Source of the DNA: Harenicola maris
GTDB taxonomy: Bacteria > Pseudomonadota > Alphaproteobacteria > Rhodobacterales > Rhodobacteraceae
DNA: 64,000 nucleotides
Direction: 5' to 3'
Assembly (NCBI GenBank): GCA_018524345.1
Contig: JADQAZ010000001.1
Coordinates: 1,550,001-1,614,000 of the forward strand
Below, one piece after another: positions 35,940 to 45,517 of the stretch; position 1 is the stretch's first letter, and each line of letters starts with the position of its first letter. The notes below the pieces were generated by a model. That model did not search any database and was not told where the DNA came from. It worked only from the letters and a program-made list of their open reading frames with translations. The position numbers and the translations under genes were made by a program.

Positions 35940-36464
35940 ATGTCCGATTCAGCGACACGCTTTATCAAACGCAACCGACCACCGCGCGTGAACATTTCTT
36001 ACGCCGACCCGTATGACGCCGAGAAAAACGTTGAGCTGCCCTTCGTAATGGGTGTCATGGCCGACCTTTCCGGTAACGCTTCCGAAGTTGAAAAAGACCC
36101 GATGAACGAGCGTAAGTTCACCCAGGTCGACACCGAAAACTTCGACGATTACATGTCGTCTGTTGAGCCGACTGTCGCCATGAGCGTCGACAACAAGCTC
36201 TCCGATAACGAGGGTGAAAAGCTCGGCGTTAAACTGACATTCAAAGAGATGGCCGATCTGGATCCGGGCGAAATCGCCAAGCAGGTCCCTGCCCTCAAAA
36301 CCCTTCTGGATGCCCGCGACGAGCTGGCGAACCTCAAGCGGTACATGAACGGCAAGAGCAAGGCTCAGGACCAGCTGAAAGAGCTGCTTGAAGACCCCAA
36401 ACTGATGGAACTTCTGGCCAGCAAAGCCGGTGACGACGATGGTGAAGGCTCCGACGAGGGCTAA
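35940..36464 (+). CDS. tssB: T6SS contractile sheath small subunit TssB (VipA)
   Basis: 174 residues. Contains the family blocks RFIKRNRPPRVNISYADPYD, VELPFVMGVMADLSG and RKFTQVDTENFDDYM, and ends in an acidic tail (KAGDDDGEGSDEG). TssB pairs with TssC to build the sheath around the Hcp tube. Next gene is tssC after 72 bases. Confidence 0.97.
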   Translation: MSDSATRFIKRNRPPRVNISYADPYDAEKNVELPFVMGVMADLSGNASEVEKDPMNERKFTQVDTENFDDYMSSVEPTVAMSVDNKLSDNEGEKLGVKLTFKEMADLDPGEIAKQVPALKTLLDARDELANLKRYMNGKSKAQDQLKELLEDPKLMELLASKAGDDDGEGSDEG

Positions 36465-36536
36465 GCCACAATAATTACACACGGCGGGGACACAGACGCC
36501 CCGCTGGACAGTGAACCAACGACAGGGACCGTATTA

Positions 36537-38021
36537 ATGGCCACCGAAGCACAAACCGAAAGCCAAGCCGGCGGTGAAGTCACCGAACTCGATGACTTCT
36601 CCAACCTTCTGAAGCAAAACTTCAAACCACGCTCTGATACCGCAGCGACCGAAGTTGAAAACGCCGTTTCCACCCTTGTTAAAACGGCCCTGCAGGATAG
36701 CAACGTCATCAAGGAAGACATCCTTGATACAGTGGACGAGATGATCGCCGCTCTGGACGCTAAACTGACGACACAGACCAACGAAATCATCCACTCGAAA
36801 GAGTATCAGGACCTCGAAAGCGCCTGGCGCGGCCTGCATTACTGCGTCATGAACTCCGAGCCTGACGCCCAGATGAAGATCAAGGTTCTGAACGTTTCCA
36901 AGAAAGAGCTTGAGCGCGAGCTTCGCAGCTACCCCGGCGCCAAGTGGGACCAGTCCCCCCTCTTCAAACAGATTTACGAAGCCGAATTCGGCCAGCTGGG
37001 CGGCACACCCTTCGGTGCGCTCATCGGTGACTTCTACTTTGACCACTCCCCTGCAGACATCCGTTTGCTGCGTGACCTGGGCAAAATCGCCGCTGCGGCC
37101 CATGCGCCCTTCATCTCGGCCGCTGATGCTGGCCTGTTGAACATGGACAGTTGGAACGAGCTTCCCAACCCTGCCGACCTGATGTCCATCTTCGAGACAC
37201 CCGACTACGCCGCATGGAAGAGCCTACGCGAGAGCGAGAACAGCCGCTACGTTGCGCTGACCGCTCCCCGTATGCTCGGCCGCGAGCCCTACGGTCAGGA
37301 CAGCCTCGCAGTTGAGGCCTTCAACTTCGAAGAAGAAACCGATGGCCATGAAGGCACCATGTATTCCTGGATCAACTCCAGCTACGCCATGGCCGCTAAT
37401 ATCGCCCGCGCCCACAAGGAACATGGCTGGACCGTGCAAATCCGCGGCGTGAACTCCGGCGGCGAGGTTATCAACCTGCCAACCCATACTTTCGCGACAG
37501 ACGATGGCTCCATCGATCAGAAATGCCCAACCGAGGTTGCCATTTCCGACCGCCGCGAGGGCGAGCTGTCCAAGGCTGGTATCATCAGCCTCGTTCACCG
37601 CAAAAACTCGGACAAGGCTGCCTTTATCGGCGCGCAATCGCTGTATAAGCCAAAGTCCTACCAAGACGCTGATGCAACCGCTGCGGATAACCTCAGCTCG
37701 CGCATCCCCTATATCTTCGCTGTCTCGCGCTTCAGCCACTATCTGAAGTGTATGGTTCGTGACCAGATCGGTTCGACCAAAGAGAAAGAGGAACTAACAC
37801 GCTATCTGAAGAACTGGATCGCTCAGTATATCGATGCTGATCCGGCGAACTCGTCAGAGGCCGCAAAGGCCAAGCGCCCGCTTGCCGGCGCCGACGTTCA
37901 GATCGTAGAGGACGAGGAGAACCCCGGATATTACATGGGTAAGTTCTTCCTCCGGCCGCACTTCCAATTGGAAGGTATGGATATCGGCATGTCGCTGGTA
38001 TCTCGGCTTCCCGGTGGCTAA
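36537..38021 (+). CDS. tssC: T6SS contractile sheath large subunit TssC (VipB)
   Basis: 494 residues, the usual length. Conserved blocks include ESAWRGLHYCVMNSEPDAQM, FGALIGDFYFDHSPADIRLL, PRMLGREPYGQDS, and near the end LEGMDIGMSLVSRLPGG. Forms the sheath with TssB. ClpV acts on this sheath after contraction. Confidence 0.97.
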   Translation: MATEAQTESQAGGEVTELDDFSNLLKQNFKPRSDTAATEVENAVSTLVKTALQDSNVIKEDILDTVDEMIAALDAKLTTQTNEIIHSKEYQDLESAWRGLHYCVMNSEPDAQMKIKVLNVSKKELERELRSYPGAKWDQSPLFKQIYEAEFGQLGGTPFGALIGDFYFDHSPADIRLLRDLGKIAAAAHAPFISAADAGLLNMDSWNELPNPADLMSIFETPDYAAWKSLRESENSRYVALTAPRMLGREPYGQDSLAVEAFNFEEETDGHEGTMYSWINSSYAMAANIARAHKEHGWTVQIRGVNSGGEVINLPTHTFATDDGSIDQKCPTEVAISDRREGELSKAGIISLVHRKNSDKAAFIGAQSLYKPKSYQDADATAADNLSSRIPYIFAVSRFSHYLKCMVRDQIGSTKEKEELTRYLKNWIAQYIDADPANSSEAAKAKRPLAGADVQIVEDEENPGYYMGKFFLRPHFQLEGMDIGMSLVSRLPGG

Positions 38022-38106
38022 CGCCACTGGGTAAATCGGGCAAAATGGGTCAATTCCGGCTCTGGCGTCCACAACGGTTCCCGTTCCGGGGATCGATTTT
38101 AAAACT

Positions 38107-38120
38107 TAGCAATTTTGCTA
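38107..38120. promoter_or_regulatory. Short inverted repeat before hcp
   Basis: TAGCAA-TT-TTGCTA (38107-38120) is a perfect palindrome 27 bases before the hcp start and just upstream of its AAGGAG site. It may be a regulator site or a small 5' stem. Confidence 0.3.
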
Positions 38121-38146
38121 TCTAACAGTCCTAAGGAGATCAACTA

Positions 38147-38641
38147 ATGGCTGGTTCTACAAACATCATGATGAAACTCGCTGGCGTCGAAGGCGAATCC
38201 GTTCAAACTGGTTACGAAGGCTGGATGTACCTGTCTTCCTGCTCCATCGGCGGTCACCAGTCCGCAACAATGCACACCGGTCGCGGTGGCGGCGGTGGTA
38301 AAGTTGCCATGGGCGACCTGATGTGCACCAAGCTGGTGGACAAATGTACACCTGACCTGATCAAAAAGCTTTGCGCTGGTCAGCACTACGCAACTGTTGA
38401 CGTGCACTTCCTGAAGTCCACAGGCGACACACCTCTGCCCTACTACCAGATCGCTCTGAAAGACGCGATTGTGTCCTCTCACAACACTGGCGCTGCCGGT
38501 GAAGAGTCCCAGATCAACGAGAGCTTCTCGCTGAACTTCCGCACAATCAAAGTCACATACAAAATTCAGAACGAAGACGGCACCGACGGTGGCGCAACCG
38601 AGACTGAATTCGACATCGCGATCAACAAGATCACTATCTAA
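38147..38641 (+). CDS. hcp: T6SS tube protein Hcp (TssD)
   Basis: 164 residues, the usual Hcp size. Begins MAGSTNIMMKLAGVEGES and contains GWMYLSSCSIG, HFLKSTGDTPLPYYQIALKDAIVSS and ESFSLNFRTIKVTY, the standard Hcp blocks. A good AAGGAG lies before the start. Hcp rings stack into the inner tube and can carry small effectors. Codon use is strongly biased toward preferred codons, which suits high expression. A hairpin lies downstream. Confidence 0.97.
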   Translation: MAGSTNIMMKLAGVEGESVQTGYEGWMYLSSCSIGGHQSATMHTGRGGGGGKVAMGDLMCTKLVDKCTPDLIKKLCAGQHYATVDVHFLKSTGDTPLPYYQIALKDAIVSSHNTGAAGEESQINESFSLNFRTIKVTYKIQNEDGTDGGATETEFDIAINKITI

Positions 38642-38692
38642 GCGGTCCTTCCGCCTTTCCCGGGACATGCCTCGGGAGGTACAAGACCTTGG

Positions 38693-38720
38693 GGCGGGGC
38701 GCAGCAATGCGGCCCGCCTT
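38693..38720 (+). terminator. Hairpin after hcp, possible partial terminator
   Basis: GGCGGGGCGC (38693-38702) pairs with GCGGCCCGCC (38709-38718) with one mismatch over a 6-base loop, followed by only TTT. It could reduce read-through to tssE and protect the hcp message. Confidence 0.5.
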
Positions 38721-38767
38721 TCCCATTCTACGGCCCCTTCAGGCCGAGGCATAAGGACCTTCGGAAT

Positions 38768-39319
38768 ATGGCCCGGCAACCCAAAGAACAGCTGCAGATT
38801 CCGATTATGTATGCCTTTCGCGAGGCCCATAAGGCCAAGGACGCAAAGGTTGACGCCAAAACCTATGTCGACGGCGAAAGGGTCCTGTCCGAACGCGCCG
38901 CCATGCGCCGCCGCGGCGCGAACGAGGCGCAGCTGAAAGCCAACTTCGAAATCGACCTGACGAACCTGACCAATACGATCAACCTCGCCTCCTGCGTTGA
39001 TCTGGACGAACACCCCAATGTGGCCAAGTCCGTCCTCAACTACGGCATCGTCGACACCACCCAATTCTCCACCGAGGATATCAAGCTGCTCAACCTGCCC
39101 CGGCAGTTGAAAGAGGCCCTTTTGGCCCATGAGCCGCGCTTTGTCCCCGAAACCATGGAAATCACCCTGCGCGAAGAAGCCGATGCCAACACCCAGAGTA
39201 TTTCCTTTGACGTAAACGCCGAGATGGCTTGCAAACCTGTTGATATTCCTATGGAATTCGTCGCAGAAATTGATGTGGGTGCGGGTAAGATGATCCTTTC
39301 TAACAGCGGGAAATCCTGA
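38768..39319 (+). CDS. tssE: T6SS baseplate protein TssE (gp25-like)
   Basis: 183 residues. The gp25-like domain covers about 40-170, with VLNYGIVDTTQFSTED, LPRQLKEALLAHEPRF and ITLREEADANTQSISFDV. Part of the baseplate wedge with TssF and TssG. The stop overlaps the tssF start (TGATG at 39317-39321), which indicates coupled translation. Confidence 0.93.
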   Translation: MARQPKEQLQIPIMYAFREAHKAKDAKVDAKTYVDGERVLSERAAMRRRGANEAQLKANFEIDLTNLTNTINLASCVDLDEHPNVAKSVLNYGIVDTTQFSTEDIKLLNLPRQLKEALLAHEPRFVPETMEITLREEADANTQSISFDVNAEMACKPVDIPMEFVAEIDVGAGKMILSNSGKS

Positions 39320-41280
39320 TGAAACGGGAATTCCTCAACGCCTATAATCAGGAACTCGGTATCCTGTATGAACGCGCCCGTGAATTTGCCGAGGAATACC
39401 CCGGCATTGCGGAGCGCTTGGGCGGCCTCACCCAAGACAAGCTCGACCCCGGCCTCGCCGGCCTGCTCGAAGGCTCCGCCTTCATGGCCGCGCGGGTCCA
39501 GCTTAAGCTGCAATCAGAGTTCTCCAATTTTACCGTCGCCCTGCTCGACCAGCTTTTGCCCGATTACCTCGCGCCGACACCGGCCGCGATGATGGTGCAG
39601 GCAAAGCCTGACTTCTCCGAAAAGGATCTGGTCAAAGGCGCCGTGTTCGCGCCCGGCTCCTACCTTGATGCCGCCTATGTGGAACGCGAACAGCGCGTCA
39701 GCTGCCGCTTCCGCCTCTCCTCCAAGCTGGAGCTTTGGCCGCTGGAAATCGACGTGGCCGATTACCTGCCAAGCCCCGGCCCGATACAGGCCCTTGGCCT
39801 TGATGTGCTGTCCGAAACTTCCGCGGGCCTGCGCCTGCGCTGTGTGCGCCGCACCTCGAACGAGAAACGCGACCCCGACCTGCCGCCCAAGAAGGGCGAG
39901 AAACCCGCCTTGGTGAACGAGATCGAGGCACAGGTGCTGCCCGTGTTCCTCGATGGTCCCCGCGCCGATATGGTGATGATGTATGAGCAGCTCTTCGCGA
40001 ATACCTGCCGCATCACCCTGCGCTACCTCGACAAACGCGGCGATCCCGTCTTTGTCCCCTGCCCGCCTGATTTCCTGACGCAGGTCGGCTTTACAGAGGA
40101 GGAACGCCTCTTCCCCGAAGACGACAAGATGTTCCGCGGTTTCGGCCTCTTGCGCGAATTCTTCATCCTGCCGCAAAAGTTCCTCGGCTTTAAGATGCAG
40201 GGCCTGCGCCGGATGCTGGCCCATATTCCGGCCCCCGCCTTTGACATCCTGTTCGAATTCACCACCGCGCAGCCCAAGCTCGCCGCCGTGATCAAGCCGG
40301 ACAACTTCCGCCTCTATGCCACCCCTGCGGTGAACCTCTTCGAGGAACGCTGCAGCCGCGTGCGCCCCGATCCCAAGCACAACGAATACCTCGTGGTGCC
40401 CGACAGCTCGCCTTCGGTGAACTACGAGGTTCACCGCGTCACCGATGTCTTTGCCCATTACCCCGGCATGCGCAAAAAGGTCCGCACGCACCGGCTCTAC
40501 TCCCTGCCCGATACGGATACGCGGCCGCAGGATGCGCTATATTACAGCTTCCGCCGCCGCCCCCGTCGCCTGACGGAAAAGGAACGGCGCTTCGGCTTTG
40601 GCGGCGATTACGTCGGCACCGAAACCTTCCTGTCGCTCTATGAGCCCGAGGGTCTGGACAGCGAGGAGCGCGCGCAGCGCCTGCAGGTCAACGCCCTGTG
40701 CTCCAACCGCCATTTGGTGCAACAGCTGCCCACCGGACAGGCCGCAATCGATTTCCGCCTGACCGACGATGTGACCATCGCCCTCTCCTGCTTTGCCGGC
40801 CCCACCGCGCCGCGCGAAAGCATCGCAGAGCTGGAGCGGTCAGACCCCCGCACCGGCCACCACGGCGAGGTTTTGTGGCGTCTTATCAACCTGTTAACCT
40901 TCAACCACCTCGGCCTCAAGAACCGCAGCTCAGAGGACCCCGCAGGCGGGCTTCGCGAAATGCTCGCGCTCTTCTCCGATGTGGGCGACAGCGTCACCGA
41001 CAGACAGCTGCGCGGCATCCAGTCCATCGAAAGCCGCCCCATCACCCGCTCCTTGAAACGCGCCGATGGCTACCACGCCGCCCGCGGGATCGAGGTGAAG
41101 CTCACCTTTGATGAGCGCGCCTATGAGGGCACGGGGATCATCCTGATCGGCGCGGTGCTTGACCGTTTCTTTGCCGATTACGCCCACCTCAACAGCTTCA
41201 CCGAAACCGTCCTCGTCAGCCAACAACGCGGAGAGGTCATGCGCTTTGCCCCCCGCTCCGGCACAGGGCCGCTTCTATGA
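39319..41280 (+). CDS. tssF: T6SS baseplate protein TssF
   Basis: 653 residues. Conserved opening MKREFLNAYNQELGILYERA is typical of TssF, as are YPGIAERLGG and FSNFTVALLDQLLPDYLAP. Later blocks include RRLTEKERRFGFGGDYVGTE and QLPTGQAAIDF. Makes the baseplate wedge with TssE and TssG. Overlaps tssG by 4 bases (ATGA). Confidence 0.96.
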   Translation: MKREFLNAYNQELGILYERAREFAEEYPGIAERLGGLTQDKLDPGLAGLLEGSAFMAARVQLKLQSEFSNFTVALLDQLLPDYLAPTPAAMMVQAKPDFSEKDLVKGAVFAPGSYLDAAYVEREQRVSCRFRLSSKLELWPLEIDVADYLPSPGPIQALGLDVLSETSAGLRLRCVRRTSNEKRDPDLPPKKGEKPALVNEIEAQVLPVFLDGPRADMVMMYEQLFANTCRITLRYLDKRGDPVFVPCPPDFLTQVGFTEEERLFPEDDKMFRGFGLLREFFILPQKFLGFKMQGLRRMLAHIPAPAFDILFEFTTAQPKLAAVIKPDNFRLYATPAVNLFEERCSRVRPDPKHNEYLVVPDSSPSVNYEVHRVTDVFAHYPGMRKKVRTHRLYSLPDTDTRPQDALYYSFRRRPRRLTEKERRFGFGGDYVGTETFLSLYEPEGLDSEERAQRLQVNALCSNRHLVQQLPTGQAAIDFRLTDDVTIALSCFAGPTAPRESIAELERSDPRTGHHGEVLWRLINLLTFNHLGLKNRSSEDPAGGLREMLALFSDVGDSVTDRQLRGIQSIESRPITRSLKRADGYHAARGIEVKLTFDERAYEGTGIILIGAVLDRFFADYAHLNSFTETVLVSQQRGEVMRFAPRSGTGPLL

Positions 41281-42314
41281 GCGCGGCGGTGAAAACCCAC
41301 CGCCAACTGCTGGAGGAGAACCCTTACCGGTTCGATTTCCTCAACCTCATGCGCGAGCTTGAGCGTTCTAACATCGACAAACCCCGCATCGGCAAATCCT
41401 CTGTGCTGGCACAGGAGATCGTCACCTTGGGGCAAGATCCCTTCATGGCCTTCCCCGCCTCCAATATCACTGCCGTCAATGTCGACCCCGACAAACCGCT
41501 TGAGGTCCGCACCCAGTTTCTGGGCTTCTTCGGCCCGCAGGGCGCCCTGCCCCTGCTGACCACGATCGAGGCCTATCGCTGGAACCAGTCGAACGACGAC
41601 AGTTTCATCAAATTCGCCGATATCTTTGCCACCCGTTATCTACAGCTGTTCTACCGCGCTTGGGCCGATGCCCGCCCGATTGCCCAGTTTGACCGCCCCA
41701 AGGAAGACCGCTTTGCCGATTACGTCGGCTCCTTCGTTGGCATCGGCTCCCCCGCCTACAAAGACCGCGACCGCATCCCCGATATCGCCAAACTGCCCTT
41801 TGCGGGTGTCATGGCGGGCCGGATCAAATCCGCCGCCCGCCTCGAACAGGTGCTGCAGGGCGTTCTTGATGTGTCGGTCAAGGTGCGCGAGCGCGAGGGC
41901 ATCTGGCTGGAATTCGAAGACAGTGACCTGACCCGCATCGGCCGCAAGGGCGCCCTTGGCCAAGACACCTACGCCGGGCGCCGCGTCTACTCGATCAACG
42001 ACAAAGCCGTGATCGAAATCCGCACCGAAAGCCTCGAGGAATACCGCAGCTTCCTGCCCGGCGGCGGGATGTTCACCCGCCTTGCCGATATGGTGGAATT
42101 CTACCTCGGCGACATGGTGGATTTCGATGTCGAACTGGCCCTGCCGCGCGCCCATGTGCCCTCCACCCAATTGGGCAAAAGCGGCAAGTTAGGCTGGACA
42201 TCATGGTCCGCAGTCAAAAAAGATGACCCCAATAGTGCCAATGACGATTATGTTTCAGATGCCGTCTTCAGCCTCAAACAGGCCGACAGCGGCGATATTC
42301 AACACACGACATAA
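41277..42314 (+). CDS. tssG: T6SS baseplate protein TssG
   Basis: 345 residues. Contains PYRFDFLNLMRELER, LGFFGPQGALPLLTTIEAYRW and FYRAWADARP, the standard TssG blocks. Works with TssF and TssE in the wedge. The start overlaps the tssF stop (ATGA). Followed after 27 bases by tssH. Confidence 0.96.
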   Translation: MSAAVKTHRQLLEENPYRFDFLNLMRELERSNIDKPRIGKSSVLAQEIVTLGQDPFMAFPASNITAVNVDPDKPLEVRTQFLGFFGPQGALPLLTTIEAYRWNQSNDDSFIKFADIFATRYLQLFYRAWADARPIAQFDRPKEDRFADYVGSFVGIGSPAYKDRDRIPDIAKLPFAGVMAGRIKSAARLEQVLQGVLDVSVKVREREGIWLEFEDSDLTRIGRKGALGQDTYAGRRVYSINDKAVIEIRTESLEEYRSFLPGGGMFTRLADMVEFYLGDMVDFDVELALPRAHVPSTQLGKSGKLGWTSWSAVKKDDPNSANDDYVSDAVFSLKQADSGDIQHTT

Positions 42315-42341
42315 AACCAAAAGAAGATAGGGACGGAACCA

Positions 42342-45146
42342 ATGTCAGACGTAAGCCTAGAAACAGTTGCCGGTAAGCTGAACCGCTCCGGCTATGACAC
42401 CTTCATGAAGGCCCACCGCCACGCGCGATCCGAAGGCAACCGCAATGTGGAACTCAGCCATTGGTTCTTCCACATGGTCTATAACGAGAAATCTGACATC
42501 TCGATGACCTGCATGAACTACGGCATCGACCGTTCCAAGGTTCTGGGCGAGCTGCAAAAAGCGATCGAGAATTTCCGCAAGAACGTGACGGAGATGCCCG
42601 GCTTCTCCTCCAATGTGATCGACCTGCTGGATCGCGGCTGGCACTACGCCACCCTGCTCTTTGCAGAACCGCAAATCCGCACCGGTCACCTGCTGGTTGC
42701 GGCGCTGAAATCCAAGGAGCTCGCCCGCGCCCTCAAAGACATCTCCCCCACCCTTGGCGGCATTGATGTCACCACGCTGGCCAACGACGCCCGCTCCGTC
42801 TGGGCCAACTCCGAGGAAGAGGATCAGGCGCCCATGGACGGCACCGGCCTTGGCGGCGGCTCCGGCGACGGCATGTCCGCCGATGGCGCGCCCACAGGCA
42901 CCACGGCTCTGGACCGCTACTGCGTAGACATGACCGCCCTAGCCAAGAGCGGCACCATGGACCCCATCGTTGGCCGCGACGAAGAAATCCGCCAGATCAT
43001 CGACGTGCTGATGCGCCGCCGCCAGAACAACCCGATCCTGACCGGTGAGGCCGGCGTCGGCAAAACCGCAGTGGTCGAGGGCTTTGCCCAGCGTCTGGCA
43101 GAGGGCGACGTGCCCCCGCAGCTCAAGAACAACCGCCTGCTGTCGCTCGATATCGGCCTCATGCAGGCCGGTGCCTCCATGAAGGGCGAGTTCGAACAGC
43201 GCCTGCGTCAAGTCATCGACGAGGTTCAAGGCTCCCCCACCCCAATCATCCTGTTCGTGGATGAGGCGCATACCCTCATCGGTGCAGGCGGCGCCGCAGG
43301 CACCGGCGATGCGGCCAACCTGATGAAACCCGCCCTCGCGCGCGGCACCCTGCGCACCGTGGGCGCGACCACATGGATGGAATACCAGAAGTATTTCGAG
43401 AAAGACCCCGCCCTCACCCGCCGCTTCCAGCCCATCACCGTGGACGAGCCCGATATCGATCAGGCCTGCTACATGCTGCGCGGCATCATGGGCCCCATGG
43501 AAAAGCACCACAAAGTCCGCATCTCGGACGAGGCCATCGTCGCCGCCGTGCAACTCTCCAGCCGCTATATCCCCTCGCGCCAACTGCCGGATAAGGCCGT
43601 GTCACTTCTGGACACCGCCGCCGCCCGCGTGGCGATCTCCCAATCCACCACGCCCGCGATGATCGCCGACATCAAGGTCGAGATTGAAGCGCTTGAGGCC
43701 GAGCTTCTGGGCAAGGAGCGTCAGGCCGATCTGGGCGAGGTCAACGAAGAGCGCGTCAAAGAGATCAAGGACGGCATCGCCAAGGCCCAAACCCGTCTGG
43801 AGGCCGCGCAAGCCATGTATGACGAGGAAAAAGGCATCGTCGCCGAGGTCCTCGAACTCAGGGCGCAACTCTCCCCCGGTGAAGGCTCCGGCAAGCTGCC
43901 GATTGACGAGGATCCACCGCAAACCGCCGTTACCCCCGCGACAGAGGCAGAGGCCGTCGAGGCCGCCGCCGAGGCAGGCGAAGAGGTGATCGAAGAGACC
44001 GTAGAAGAGGCCCCAGAGGTCGCCGAAGAAATCGTCGCCGCCCCCACCGACGCCGACGCAGAGGCCCTGCGCAAATCCCTCTCCGCCAAAGTGGCAGAGC
44101 TGGAGGCCCGCGACGCCGATGACCGGATGATCTACTCCCACGTCGACGCACAGGCTGTGGCCTCTGTTGTGGGCGACTGGACGGGCATCCCCGTGGGCCG
44201 CATGGTCGCGGATGAGGTGCAGGCCATCCTGACCCTCGCAGACCGCCTGAAAGAGCGCGTCGTCGGTCAGGACCACGGCCTCGAAATGATCGCCAAACGG
44301 ATCGAAACAAACTCCGCCAAACTCGACAACCCCGAGAAACCCATCGGTGTCTTCATGCTGGCCGGCCCCTCGGGCGTTGGTAAAACCGAAACCGCCCTCG
44401 CCTTGGCCGAGGCTATCTACGGCGGTGAACAGAACGTCATCACCATCGCAATGTCCGAATTCCAAGAGGCCCACACCGTGTCCCTCCTCAAAGGGGCGCC
44501 TCCCGGCTATGTCGGCTACGGCGAAGGCGGGCGTCTGACAGAGGCCGTGCGCCGCAAACCCTACTCCGTCGTCCTGCTGGACGAGGTGGAAAAGGCCCAC
44601 AGCGATGTGCACGAACTCTTCTTCCAGGTCTTCGACAAGGGCCGGATGGAGGATGGCTCCGGCCGCCTGATCGACTTCAAGAACTGCCTCATCCTGCTCA
44701 CCTCCAACGCGGGCACCGATGTGATCATGGATATGTGCGCCCAAGGCGCCGCAAACCCCGATCCAGAGGCCCTGTCAGAGGCGCTCAAACCCTCCCTGCT
44801 GGAGGTCTTCCCACCTGCCCTGCTGGGCCGGATCGTGACGATCCCCTACTTCCCACTGGGCAGCGAAGTTCTGGCCATGATCACCAAACTCAAGCTGAAG
44901 TCGATCGTGAAGCGGGTCAAACTGAACCACAACGCCACGATGGAATACTCCGACGCCGTGATCGACCACATCGTGTCGCAGTGCCAAGACCCCGACAGCG
45001 GCGGCCGGATGATCGACAACATCATCACCAACTCCATCCTGCCGGACCTCTCCCGCGCCATTCTGGAAAAGGCGGTCGAGGGCAAGGAATTGCAAGCGGT
45101 CAAAGTCGAGGTCGCCGACGAGGCATTTGTCTACGACCTGAGCTGA
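42342..45146 (+). CDS. tssH: T6SS AAA+ ATPase TssH (ClpV)
   Basis: 934 residues. An N-domain (about 1-150) is followed by a Gly-rich linker, AAA1 with Walker A GEAGVGKT (235-242) and AHTLIGAGG, a middle coiled region, and AAA2 with Walker [10 protein letters not shown] and [11 protein letters not shown]. The middle region is longer than usual because of an acidic Glu/Ala insert (about 530-570, [20 protein letters not shown]). ClpV disassembles the contracted TssB/TssC sheath. Last T6SS gene of the plus strand; a terminator follows. Confidence 0.97.
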   Translation: MSDVSLETVAGKLNRSGYDTFMKAHRHARSEGNRNVELSHWFFHMVYNEKSDISMTCMNYGIDRSKVLGELQKAIENFRKNVTEMPGFSSNVIDLLDRGWHYATLLFAEPQIRTGHLLVAALKSKELARALKDISPTLGGIDVTTLANDARSVWANSEEEDQAPMDGTGLGGGSGDGMSADGAPTGTTALDRYCVDMTALAKSGTMDPIVGRDEEIRQIIDVLMRRRQNNPILTGEAGVGKTAVVEGFAQRLAEGDVPPQLKNNRLLSLDIGLMQAGASMKGEFEQRLRQVIDEVQGSPTPIILFVDEAHTLIGAGGAAGTGDAANLMKPALARGTLRTVGATTWMEYQKYFEKDPALTRRFQPITVDEPDIDQACYMLRGIMGPMEKHHKVRISDEAIVAAVQLSSRYIPSRQLPDKAVSLLDTAAARVAISQSTTPAMIADIKVEIEALEAELLGKERQADLGEVNEERVKEIKDGIAKAQTRLEAAQAMYDEEKGIVAEVLELRAQLSPGEGSGKLPIDEDPPQTAVTPATEAEAVEAAAEAGEEVIEETVEEAPEVAEEIVAAPTDADAEALRKSLSAKVAELEARDADDRMIYSHVDAQAVASVVGDWTGIPVGRMVADEVQAILTLADRLKERVVGQDHGLEMIAKRIETNSAKLDNPEKPIGVFMLAGPSGVGKTETALALAEAIYGGEQNVITIAMSEFQEAHTVSLLKGAPPGYVGYGEGGRLTEAVRRKPYSVVLLDEVEKAHSDVHELFFQVFDKGRMEDGSGRLIDFKNCLILLTSNAGTDVIMDMCAQGAANPDPEALSEALKPSLLEVFPPALLGRIVTIPYFPLGSEVLAMITKLKLKSIVKRVKLNHNATMEYSDAVIDHIVSQCQDPDSGGRMIDNIITNSILPDLSRAILEKAVEGKELQAVKVEVADEAFVYDLS

Positions 45147-45163
45147 TCACAGCACCAAAACAG

Positions 45164-45190
45164 AACCGGGGCCCTCGCTGGCCCCGGTTT
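45164..45190 (+). terminator. Terminator after tssH
   Basis: AACCGGGGCC (45164-45173) pairs perfectly with GGCCCCGGTT (45180-45189) over a 6-base loop, with a short T tract. Located 18 bases after the tssH stop. Confidence 0.75.
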
Positions 45191-45342
45191 CGGGCCCGTT
45201 CGCCCCTCGCAACCGCCCCCCGATGACGCCGCGTCACACAAAATTCACCCCAATTGCCCCCCTCACGGCAGAGCAAAGCCGCAATCGCGCCCCATTTCAC
45301 CGTCATCCCTTGCCTTAACGCAAAGTTTGAGGGAGCCGCGCG

Positions 45343-45492
45343 ATGCTAGAATTCTTTAACACGGTCACGGTGGGTGACATCATTTCCGCAATGCTGGTCT
45401 GTGCCTTGGCCTATGAGGGCCTGATGGCCTATGCGCCAGAGAGCCTCGTCGGCCCTGGCGGCTGGCTGATTGACACGGGCGAAGAGGTCTAA
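45343..45492 (+). CDS. Small protein of 49 residues, possibly membrane-associated
   Basis: ATG 45343 to TAA 45492 encodes 49 residues. A preceding GAGGGAG lies at a good distance. The N-terminal half is hydrophobic (VGDIISAMLVCALAYEGLMAYAP), followed by a Gly-rich turn and an acidic end (DTGEEV). The pattern is similar to small inner-membrane proteins of the DUF2065 kind, but the match is not firm. Lies between the tssH terminator and the convergent oxidoreductase gene. Confidence 0.5.
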   Translation: MLEFFNTVTVGDIISAMLVCALAYEGLMAYAPESLVGPGGWLIDTGEEV

Positions 45493-45517
45493 AGACCGCC
45501 CCGCCCTGCCGCGCGCC

